64,000 nucleotides of DNA, taken from Branchiostoma floridae (lineage: Eukaryota > Chordata > Leptocardii > Amphioxiformes > Branchiostomatidae). How positions within the stretch are numbered: the first letter of the stretch is position 1; each line of letters opens with the position of its first letter. Under the pieces are notes generated by a model. That model made no database searches, had not been told where the DNA came from, and saw nothing but the letters and a program-made list of their open reading frames with translations. Below are positions 34,131-43,800 of this stretch, in pieces. Made by a program: the position numbers and the translations under genes. The DNA is taken from NCBI RefSeq assembly GCF_000003815.2, contig NC_049983.1, positions 9,281,470 to 9,345,469 of the forward strand, given 5' to 3'.

Positions 34131-34804
34131 CAGCTTTATATGTTTAAACCATTGCTTCCGATTCTTACCCGTCTTTCGACGCATTGCGCTAACACTACGC
34201 ATCGCAAGAAATCGCGAGCAATCGTACGCGCTTTGCGACCATGGCTTTACATACGCGCGTACATACGCTGGAGTCTCCGCAACCTTAAACGATCTTTCGG
34301 CAAGTTCAACTTTGTATCGTTGGAAAGGTCCCTTGGTATGGAGTTGTAATCCGCAAATCGCATTAAAAGATTGTGTTTTGTTGCCGAGATATTCTCGATT
34401 ATGGGGTCACCTTAGCTAACCGCTAACTACACTTTCGCGCGTACATTCTTGCGTATATTCACTGGAGTTTCCGCAACATTAAACGATCTTCCGGCAAGTT
34501 TAACTTGGTATCGTTGAAAAGGTCCTTTGGTATGGAGTTGTAATCCGCAAACCGCATTAAAATTTGTGCTTTGTTGCCGAGATATTCTCGATTATAGGGT
34601 CACCTTAGCTATCCGCTAACTACCCCTTACGCCCGTATATACGTCGGAGATGCCGCAATCTTAAATAATCTTCTGGCGGGTTCAACTTGGTATCGTTTTA
34701 AAGATTCCTTGGTATGGAACTGTAATCCGCAAAACACATTGAAAGATCGCCTTTGTTGCCGAGATATTATTGTTCTAAGTTTTACCATAAATGAACCATA
34801 ACAT
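34131..34804. repeat. Highly diverged satellite relatives (~188-bp period)
   Basis: Repeated landmarks 'tggtatcgttg.aaaggtcc', 'tggtatggagttgtaatccgcaaa' and 'gagatattctcgattat.gggtcacc' recur about every 185-190 bp (34310, 34508, 34690). They align with parts of the 215-bp monomer ('ttggtatcattggaaagctcc', 'gcaaaccgcaaaa', 'gagatattcttgagtatacgg'), so they are older members of the same family. Confidence 0.75.
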
Positions 34805-35340
34805 TAGACAATCTGCAACTTGAGCTGATCCTCCTTGGCTAAACTTGGTATCGCTGAAAAGGTCCCTTGGTATCTTTTTATAGAAAGCAACCCGTCTGCA
34901 AACATATATTTAAATTGGATTTGTGTGCATGAAAGGTGTCCACATAAGCTTAACCAACCGAACCAGGTATCACCGCCGGACCAAAAATATAGAACACCTG
35001 TTCTATCTGTCGTTTTTTTTTTTTGGGGGGGGGGGGGCGTTGAGTTCGAGAAGTTTAAGATTCTAATGCCCAGAGAAGCAGCTTCGCCGCTCTCCGTATA
35101 GAAAATAATAACCCATGTTGAAAATAGCCATCTTATGACGTTGTCATGTATAAGTAATACAATTGGTGTTGGAATGTAATCATGTTGTGAAACGGTTGCG
35201 TAAGTATACACCAAACATATGTTTTATGGGTGTGCTATAGATTAAGTGTTTTGTCGTGACTTTTAAGAAGGCTCTGATACTAATGAGATTTAACTGTATA
35301 ACATCGATGTTATTGTTTTGTCCCTTTCGTGCCTATAGCT
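34805..35340. other. Intergenic, no gene seen
   Basis: It contains a T-run followed by a G-run at about 35010-35037. No coding sequence or known repeat was recognised. Confidence 0.4.
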
Positions 35341-35760
35341 GGTACGGTGGCACATGAGGCAGCAAATGTCTTTGCTGTTTGTTCTCAGTAGAGTTTGTAT
35401 ATTGACCACTTAACGACAATGAAGTAAGATGTTGGAAATAATTATACAAGGAGGTAGCGGTTAACATTTTTTTAAGGCTGAAAGGTTGTTGACAGGAGGG
35501 AAACTGTTGTCATCGAGAGAGTTCCAAAGTTTGGCAGTCCGGGGAAAGAAACTGTTGCTGTAGAAGGACTTGGAAACCGGGAATTGAATAGTATGTGCGT
35601 TTAAGAAAAACTCAGTGTTGCACTGAAATGCTTTCAGTGGAGGGACAAGTAATGTGAGATCATTGGAGTAATTGCCATGGAAGAACCGGTTGAAAAGGGA
35701 TAGTGATGCAACAGGTCTTCTGTGTGAGATTGAAAAGACACTGTGAACTATGCTTATTAT
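35340..35760 (-). pseudogene. LINE remnant: reverse transcriptase C-terminus
   Basis: The minus-strand translation from about 35740 to the TAA near 35464 gives a ~95-residue open stretch with SHRRPVASLSLFNRFFHGNYS, LVPPLKAF and SNSFFPRTAKLWNSL. This is the signature C-terminal tail of CR1/Jockey-type reverse transcriptases (HGxCS...LVPP...SFFPRTARLWNSLP). The rest of the element is missing. It is a third LINE family in this window. Confidence 0.8.
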
Positions 35761-37130
35761 AAACTATAAAATGCTAGTGGAGAAAGTGCTGCATAGCGTA
35801 GCGAGCAGTACTTCATAACAATCGTATTCGAAATTGCCCCAGGCAGAAAATATATCGGTCAACGCCCAAGCCACGGTGGGTTGGAAACTACAAGTAGGCC
35901 ATGGCCAGATTCAAGCTTTTACAAGGATCACGTACCATCTAACAAGTGGTCCAGGCCAAGGACACACGTATCTGTCTATGACAAAAAGGTAATTCTGTAA
36001 GCTACAACTGTTCCAACTCTCGTGGGACTGCGGATGTGACTTGGCGCTTCCTCTGCGGAGCAATCAAACGCCATCAATATTTCATCTCTTCGCGGACGTG
36101 TAATTTGGTTTTCAGTCAGACCAATTATCTTCATCAATAAATCAAGAGGAACAGGAGAATATGGTCCCAAACGGCTAGCTACAGTGTATCGTTCCTGTAC
36201 ACACGTTGACAACACACTTCTTTCTCAGTTAACATGTGTAATTAACAGCAGGAAGGGCAAAAAAATGAAGTTGTTCTCTAAACTTGTTCCACATACTGTT
36301 GGCTATATCAGGCAACTTTTGCAAGGTGCCAGCGCCGATAGGTTCTGAAATATTGAACATCTAACTATCCATGCTACTTTCTAACACGTGTGAATATATA
36401 CATGTAGATCTAAGGCAATCTGTTGAATCTGCAATTGTCGAACAAGCAGCAACTGTCAGTATGATTTTAATACTTGTTTCCTTTTTACTCCGCATGAACT
36501 TACACTCATATTTGACACGATAGAAGCTTTTGTAAGCTACTCTTTGACGGATTGGTGCAAGGAGGTTGTTAAGACTTCTTGGAGCATCTAAATCATTTTG
36601 ATGAAGACGTTTAGTAGAAGAAAGGTGTACATTGTATACATGAATGTACTTCGTTGACTTGCACATTTTTCTATTCAGATGTCCTAGCGACTGTTGACCT
36701 CAGGCGGTATGAGTCTGTACTGTAATAGGTTGGGGCAGGTACAGTCAATAGAACAATTAAGATACCATTAACGGTTATCTACCATCACGGTAGTTTAAAA
36801 AGTAGACGTTATAGTCCATGCAAAAGGTTGGGAATATCGACGGACGTTTCGATATAACTTTTTTCACTTGTACCATTTAGTAGATAGACATAGAGAATAC
36901 AAATACACTCTGTATAAACACGAAGTCATACTGCCTCCCTCTACATGCACGGTGGTTTCTCGGCGATTATGTAATTTTAGGCCCAAAACGTCACGTTAAT
37001 GGAGACTGAGAGAGACCTGGGATTGGTGGAGTCTACTTTAAGGACCTTAGCAACCGTTACCTTGTCTAACAGCGTCCTGCAGTATCATAGGTCCTGTACG
37101 ATTCCATGGTAACCAAACATGGCAACCGCC
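35761..37130. other. Intergenic region upstream of coiled-coil gene
   Basis: No convincing gene. The minus frames at 35976-36215 (79 residues) and 36361-36666 (101 residues) match nothing I recognise and lack clear splice context. The G/C content rises after about 36950 towards the promoter of the downstream gene. Confidence 0.4.
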
Positions 37131-37144
37131 GTCGCCAAGGCAAC
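37131..37144 (+). promoter_or_regulatory. X-box (RFX factor binding site)
   Basis: GTCGCC-AA-GGCAAC fits the RFX X-box consensus GTNRCC-N(0-3)-RGYAAC exactly, 111 bp upstream of the ATG at 37255. A second, looser pair (GTAACC ... GGCAAC at 37109-37125, with a 6-bp spacer) lies just before it. RFX X-boxes near the start are typical of ciliary genes. Confidence 0.65.
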
Positions 37145-37174
37145 CTTTCCGAGCAGGGTAAACGAAGCGCAACG

Positions 37175-37184
37175 GATATTTAAA
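37175..37184 (+). promoter_or_regulatory. TATA-like element
   Basis: GATATTTAAA lies about 75 bp upstream of the ATG and about 30 bp downstream of the X-box. It is a plausible core-promoter TATA box; no transcript evidence. Confidence 0.4.
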
Positions 37185-37254
37185 GAACGGCTAGCCGAAG
37201 GCCAGTTGACTGCAAGCCTTTGAGAGCTGAGGTGGTCTGAGGGACGGCACTACC

Positions 37255-38703
37255 ATGAGCAGAGCGGTCCTGAAGAAGCGCAGCAGCGGGGCCAGTCTGG
37301 CCGATCCTGACTTAAACATCAGAAGGATGGAGAACCGAGATCAGCGGTCCCGGGATGACATACAGCCTCATCCACCAGAAACAACCCGAGAGATGGACAC
37401 CCAGATAGAAGAAGGGGACGGCGTCACCCTTCCAGAAGTCATCGAGAAAACCTACGCCACCAAAAAGAGAAGCCCCATAAAGGCTCTCAACAACTCGCCG
37501 GTCGTCATCGACGACTTTCGGGCAAAGGTAAAAATCCACCAGCTTCAGACCGAGCTGATGAAGAAGAAGATGGAGTGTGACTACCTCCGAGAAGAGGCCA
37601 AGCAACTGACGGACGAACTCAAGTTCGAGAGGTTCATGCTGAAAAAAAAGACCAACGAAGCGATCGGCACCCTCCAAGAAAAGAACAAGGAAATGACGAA
37701 GGAGAACCAGGACCTTAGGAAGAAAGAATTGGAAGCGAAGAAAACTCTTGGTGAGTTGGATAAATCTATGGGCAATACCAAGGCGATGCTGAAGGAGGCG
37801 GAAGACAAAATGGACACAGTGGAGAAGGAAAAGATTCGCGCCATGGCAGATCTTGAGGAACTCCGGTCGGTAAACCGCCGTCTACTCGTGGAAAAGCGGG
37901 AAGCAAAAGTAGCAGAGGTCGAAGCGAGCCACCGTGCAAGTGAAGCCGAGCGAGTCGCGGAAGAGGAACTTAAAAAGCGACAAGAGGCAGAGAAGAAGCA
38001 GGAGGAACTTCTCGAGCAGAGAGAGAGCATGAAGAAAGAGCGGGATGACGTCAAAGAGGTGTATACCTCGCTTCAGGAACAGATAGAAATGGAGGAGAAC
38101 AAGCGGAAGGAGTTCCCGGCAGTTTCGACTCAGACGAACGTTCGGTCCTGCCTGCTGTGTTCCAGCGACAGAGAGCTCAAGGCCGGCCACCAGGTTATAG
38201 AGGGGTGTGAGCTTCTCCCTTACTTCACCCACGGGAACAACAAGCGGCTGAACAGACACGTCGTTCTGCCCAGAATCAGCGACAAGCCTCCCTCTGCCGA
38301 TGGCGGCGATGTGAGTTCCGGTTACAACACTGAAGAGAGCAACGCACAGGATCCACCGGGATCTCCTCGTAAGGGCGGCAACGGCAGCAGGGGGAAGACA
38401 CCTGCAGGCAACGGGGCCGGGCGCACTCAGCTGCCGTCTGTCAAGGCAGTCCGGCGCCGCAGAAGCTCGGGCCTGATGCAGCCTCACCCTCCGTATGACG
38501 ACATCACCGTGGAGGAATCCGCTGAGGACGGGATGCTGAACATCTCCATCCACGCACCGTGGCTGCTCAAGCATCAGGCCGACCCCTACATGGCAACACC
38601 GCCCGGCTACTACGGGTACGGATACGCCGTGTTGCCGTACGGAGTGGACGATGACGAGCTAGATGGAGAGGAGGACTCTACCGTAGACAAGAACGACGAG
38701 TGA
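37255..38703 (+). CDS. Intronless coiled-coil protein, possible ciliary/axonemal
   Basis: A single frame of 482 residues that I cannot assign to a named family. The N-terminus (1-80) is charged and probably disordered. A long, Glu/Lys-rich coiled coil spans about 88-285 (heptad text such as KIHQLQTELMKKKMECDYL and AERVAEEELKKRQEAEKKQ). A Cys pair follows (SCLLCSS, about 299-305), then a Ser/Gly/Pro-rich linker and a C-terminal segment with GYYGYGYAVLPYG and an acidic tail DDDELDGEEDSTVDKNDE. G/C-rich, regular codon use over the whole length supports a real gene; the ATG follows an X-box and TATA-like motif at normal spacing. The X-box suggests ciliary expression. Lack of introns in an intron-rich genome suggests a retrocopy origin. 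Confidence 0.88.
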   Translation: MSRAVLKKRSSGASLADPDLNIRRMENRDQRSRDDIQPHPPETTREMDTQIEEGDGVTLPEVIEKTYATKKRSPIKALNNSPVVIDDFRAKVKIHQLQTELMKKKMECDYLREEAKQLTDELKFERFMLKKKTNEAIGTLQEKNKEMTKENQDLRKKELEAKKTLGELDKSMGNTKAMLKEAEDKMDTVEKEKIRAMADLEELRSVNRRLLVEKREAKVAEVEASHRASEAERVAEEELKKRQEAEKKQEELLEQRESMKKERDDVKEVYTSLQEQIEMEENKRKEFPAVSTQTNVRSCLLCSSDRELKAGHQVIEGCELLPYFTHGNNKRLNRHVVLPRISDKPPSADGGDVSSGYNTEESNAQDPPGSPRKGGNGSRGKTPAGNGAGRTQLPSVKAVRRRRSSGLMQPHPPYDDITVEESAEDGMLNISIHAPWLLKHQADPYMATPPGYYGYGYAVLPYGVDDDELDGEEDSTVDKNDE

Positions 38704-39012
38704 ACTGGTCCTATACCATACAAGAGACGGTTGCCTCAGATGAACCATTATGGACTTCGCAATGTGAGTTTTGATTGGTCGAACAAGCGATGGACAAACA
38801 TATTCAAACTATATTCCGACACAGTGTTATATCTCGTGTATTGTAATCCAGAACAAGACATTCGAATTCTTCTGAATGGTATGTCACCTCGAATGGCGTG
38901 CAAGGGTACGCAGATAGAGGTAAGAGAACCTGTGAACCAGAACGGCAGTTATTGTGTAGCCATTATATACATCTGTAGCGAAAGAGCACCATCAAAAGAC
39001 CAACAGATCTAG
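38704..39012 (+). other. Probable 3' untranslated region of coiled-coil gene
   Basis: It follows the stop directly and keeps intermediate G/C content. A frame at 38731-39012 (93 residues) has no recognised domain and weak codon bias, so I treat it as untranslated. No canonical AATAAA was found close by. Confidence 0.4.
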
Positions 39013-39238
39013 AGCTTTATTTTGCTGAGCGACCACACAGTGATCAAAAATGGAATTTGTGTGACCCATGATTTTATAGTATGGTGCATGATATAAATTG
39101 AAGTATGATTCAAAAGATAGAACAAACTTAAAAAGATTCCTTCTTTTATCGGTGAAATTCTTTGAGCTATTTGTAAATCTTTGGTCGCTCAGCGGTCGCA
39201 GCACGATCGCAGCACAGTCGCCGCCTCTAGTTGAAAGA
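39013..39238. mobile_element. CCCTTTCCACTAG-family MITE, partial
   Basis: The inside ('agattccttcttttatcggtgaaattctttgagc' type text, then 'ggtcgctcagcggtcgcagcac') matches the elements at 47944-48177 and 51244-51462. The right end 'cgcctctagttgaaagagg' is a decayed terminus and the left terminus is not clear. Confidence 0.5.
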
Positions 39239-40353
39239 GGATGTGACTATAGCATACACCTGTGGTGAGTCATCAGAAAATGGCATCGCGTGCAAAGAAG
39301 AGAGCGCCATTACACTTTGGTGACACATGGATTGTACAAATAGCCCCCCAAATTGCTGTTTGAGGCGAGCGGCATAAATATTTTATCATCTAACCGTTTC
39401 CAAGACGCCGTGTATATCAGAAAGCATATACAGCACAAGACAGGACCTAAGGTAGTATTTACAGCTTGAAATAATATGTAAATTGATAAAGTATAATTCT
39501 ATATGTCTCAGGAACGTTCGTGGATATTATATCTAATACGTTAGAATATTACACGGAAGGTAAGGATTCAAGATAGCAAAAATGAAAGTATAGATTCTAT
39601 GTAATACACGTATATATGAATTTATAGCTATAGGTCGTGACATCATTATATTAATACAGCTAAAAGGACCACCCAATTGTATTATTATGAGGGATAATGG
39701 TTATAGTTAGACCTTGATCGATATCAATAATTAATGCACTTAAAACACATGCTAATATTACTTGTGATCTACATGTATACTGTTGCTGTTTTGTAGGGAC
39801 GAGTGTGAATATCTCGCCAATATAAGCTTAACACGCAAATAGCCATACACGATCGATAAGCGTTTCCACCCTAGGCTAAAATAGTTTGTTCTTTGTTATT
39901 GGGTGTGCCGACTACTCTCTCTTCGCAGCCAGTGAATTGCGAGTAGCTTACACTAGGTTTAATTAAACTGGTTTAATTTCACCAAAAGAATGAGAAGGAG
40001 ACGTGGAATGAGAAGTGAAATGTTAAGCAAAAGTTTTAATGATCTATACCTAAAATGAAATGCATACTCTAGTACACCTTAGACAGCGATTCATCCACAA
40101 CCATTACAGCACACAAGTGTAAATGTTTTACCTACTGAAATGCGGAAGCAAATATCATTAAAACAGCCATACACTATTGGCCATGGACGCGTAAGCTAGC
40201 TTTTACCATTTATGGGCACCTTATGAATACAGCATATAAAAGCACCAGTTGTGGAACACCTGTAAACATTAATCTTTAGGATAATCTTAATTAATATTTA
40301 GGATAACGTTATCCCCGAGACAGACAGTCTAATATATACCCTCTGGTATTCAA

Positions 40354-40384
<31 letters not shown>

Positions 40385-40542
40385 GTGGTGTTATAAACTG
40401 TACAAACACGACTAAAACCTACACTGGTATCATTCAAATTGTTTGTGACCCGTAGCAACGCGTTTCACCCCTGGTACGATATCAGTATTGATAAAGCAAG
40501 AAACGTTTTGACGTTCGTTACGTTTTTCAGTACATATGTCAA
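39239..40542. other. A/T-rich intergenic, no gene seen
   Basis: It includes a (TA)n microsatellite at about 40352-40384. No conserved coding sequence or structured RNA was recognised. Confidence 0.4.
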
Positions 40543-40782
40543 GGTGGTATCTCACTGCACTCGGGGCACCGGTGAGGCACTGTGGGGTTCATTCGCTGCG
40601 TATTATTATTTTCTCCGATTTTTTTATAAGTTGAATATTGCGTAGTACGTAAAAGTATGACTTTGACGACAACAAAATACACAAAACGTACAAAAAAATA
40701 TTTCATTATCTCTGGAATTCGTTGAGTATCTTTCAAACCCAGCAGTGCCGCACCGGTGCCCCAAGTGCAGTGAGATACCACC
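40543..40782. mobile_element. MITE with GGTGGTATCTCACTGCACT termini
   Basis: A 240-bp element with ~38-bp imperfect inverted ends: GGTGGTATCTCACTGCACT at the left and AGTGCAGTGAGATACCACC at the right, each followed inside by GGGGCACCGGTG or its inverse. It ends only 21 bp from the stop codon of the oxygenase gene, so it probably lies in that gene's 3' untranslated region. Confidence 0.85.
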
Positions 40783-40803
40783 CTCACCCAGACACTATAC
40801 GCC

Positions 40804-43800
40804 TTAAAGGTAGGTGGTATGAAGTTTCATCTTCACGTAATCGCGGACGATCATGGGCTTGTGTTTATCGGAGCCGTCCAGACACTTTAGCTGCACGTCG
40901 GAGTCGGCGTGGGCGAAGAAGGCGATGGAGCGGCGGCCCTGCCCCTGGCCTTCCGCCGTCTCTGGGATGATCACCCGGTGTTTCTGCAGTCCATTACAAA
41001 ACAAAGGTCCGTTATGATTTCATTCACATTTTCTTTGACACAGCCAGTAACACGTCAGGTTTGTTCTGAAGAAACAAACAAACTGAAGAGCAAGTTGCTT
41101 ATCCAGACAGATTTATTTGATCAACTCATGATCACACCCTTTTCGATACGTGAAGTGTAGCGTATTTTTATGTGCTCGAGATGTGGCTCCCCTCAAACAC
41201 GGGATCTCTGTTTAACGTCCTATTAGTATATCCGAGGGATGTGTAAAGTACGGAAAGTTGTGTAAAGTGCCGTTTCCAAGGGCGCAGGGTTGGCAGCATA
41301 TCATTAGGGATTTGAACCCAGGACCTTTGGGTTACGGACCAAACACCGTGACGTTGCGCCATACGACCCCACAATGAATGAAGTTCACTTACAGTGGACA
41401 CCAGCTTGTCAGCCGTCCACCACTGTAACATGTCGCCGATGTTGACCACCACAGTGCCCGGGATGGGTGGGGCTGAGACAAAATTGTCTTTCCCAGTGGA
41501 AACCTTTGAAACGTAAAAATTGATTACTACACGATTGTAGTTTCACAATATGCGTTATGGTTCTTTCCAATAGTTCGTTCATATGAAGAATACGTACCGC
41601 TACGTATACATGTACAACAGTCAATTCCCTTTAATCTTGCGTTGGAGAGGTCCCCACAGGCTACATGTTTTAAAGATAAAGGTTAAACGTCTATCAATAT
41701 CAAGCAGAACTGATCCCTACTATGATTTTGTCAGCGTCGATGTCAGTCACCTTGTGGTCCTTAACTATAGAAATCCCCATAGGCCGAAAACTGTGTTCTG
41801 CTACCTTGAATAGCGTGTATAGAGCCGACAGAGCAGATAAAACGGTATCAGCAAGAACGTAACATAACTTTTATAGAGCATATATAGAGCAGATTGAGTA
41901 AATGAAACAGACCGAACAAAAATAACAGATAGAACAGTGAATTAGATTGTGTCGTTGAATTCTCAAATAGATTGGAATTCTCCTTCATGACTTGAGAGGA
42001 TAGTTGTCCTGCCATTCGGATTAGAAAGAAAAAACACAGAATGGAGAAAGTTCTGTCTAACAGTTAGTTCGTCCATATGACAAAATTCTGTTCAGTAGCC
42101 AGGGATCCATTCCTATTCAGTCTTGCGTTAGGCTTAGGTCCCATTTTCTAAACGGGGCCCGGCCGGGATGTTTGCGGAAAAGAAAAATCGAAACAGTGTT
42201 TACCGAGGAATATACACAGATTATGCTCCTGACAAATTTTCTTCACGTTCTGTGTGTTTGGTTTCCTTTCTTATCATATTTTTTTTTTCTTTTCCGATTG
42301 CTACCCGATCGGTGCTCGGGTTAGGAATTGGGCCTTAGAGAGGTCTACATTTTTAGAGAGTCACTGATTTGCCATACCTCCAGCCCAGGTCTGTCCTGGA
42401 ACAGCAGGGTAACGCAGCCCAGGTCCGTGTGCTCCCCGCACCGGAGCTGGTCCTCCTTGACGACCTTCGGTATAGGCGGGTAGCGCAGGGACCTCAGGTT
42501 GGTTCCGTTTGGGCCCGTTCCCATGTGCTTGAACATGTCCAAGAAGCCTGCAACCTGTTGAAAGATTCCGTGTGTTTAGTACTTAGTACAACGATGCTGC
42601 ATTCATTCAAGCTTTTTATTTATTTTATTTTATTTTTATTTTTTTATTAAAAACAGCAATAGTACATTTGGCAACCACTAAGACTAGTGTTTGTACAGTC
42701 GAGTACTATTGCACATGGAGTTGTAATAGTAAAGGTTCTATTTTTCTTGTCTTTAGCAGTTATCAAATGATCATTCATTCAAGCTTACTACATACACCAA
42801 AATAATACAGACACAGTCTTTACCTTCGCCAAAAAGGTTATATTTTGGGTAGCGTTTGTATTGTGTATATGTTTGTGTGTCTGTGTGTAGAAGACCAACA
42901 TAGCTCAAGACGTTTTGATAGATTGCATTGATATTCAGGTTGTGGGTAGGTCTTGATGAAACCTGGAAATGATTAGATTTTGGGCCCTATAGCGACTTGT
43001 TACGGTACTGCAGTGGAACATCCTGGTTTGATAACTCGAATTTTGGACATGCTATGACTTATTTAGTGGTAGACAGCTCTTTGGGACGACAGTAAGTGGT
43101 ATAGGTTTGGGCCCCTAGCGGCTTCTTTTGGAACTGCAAATGCCGGTTTATTGTTATGTTGTTTCGTGCATTATGTACATAATGCTGCATTCTTTATAGC
43201 CTACTCCATATACAGAAGTAATACAGACATATTCATATTTCTAATGAGTTTAAGACAATGATACGTGTGCTTGAACATGTCAAGGAAGCCGGTAACCTGT
43301 TATGGGGTTCCATGTGTCTCGTACAGCAATGCTGTATTCATATCATAACTTATTTCATACACCAAAGTCATACAGACACATTCATATTTCTAGTGAGTTT
43401 AGACAAGTCGCTGACTATGAAACATGTGCTTGAACATGTCCAAAAAGTCCCTGTAATGGGGTTCCGTGTGTTTAGTACAACAATGCTGTATTCTCTGTAT
43501 CCCACTCCATACAACTAAGTAATACAGACAACTTTACCTCGATGCCTAAGCCCCTGGCAATCAGCTCCAGGATCCTGAAAGTTAGACCCTTGCACGCGGC
43601 GTAGAAGTTCAAACATGTCTCCTCAAACTCCGGAACTTCATAAGGCCAAGACTGGTAAAAAAATATTTGAAAACAAAAGATGTTATCATGTCATAAACTA
43701 CAATATCAACACGTCAAGTCAATTCACAATTTATTGCACAACAATTGTACCAGGTACAATGTATATGGCAAGTAATTGGGATTATTAACAACAACAAATT

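Noticed and set aside
35976-36215. 79-residue minus-strand frame as an exon
   Set aside because: No recognised similarity, and no convincing splice sites or neighbours.
38731-39012. Separate 93-residue gene after the coiled-coil gene
   Set aside because: No domain, weak codon bias and immediate proximity to the stop; more likely 3' untranslated sequence.
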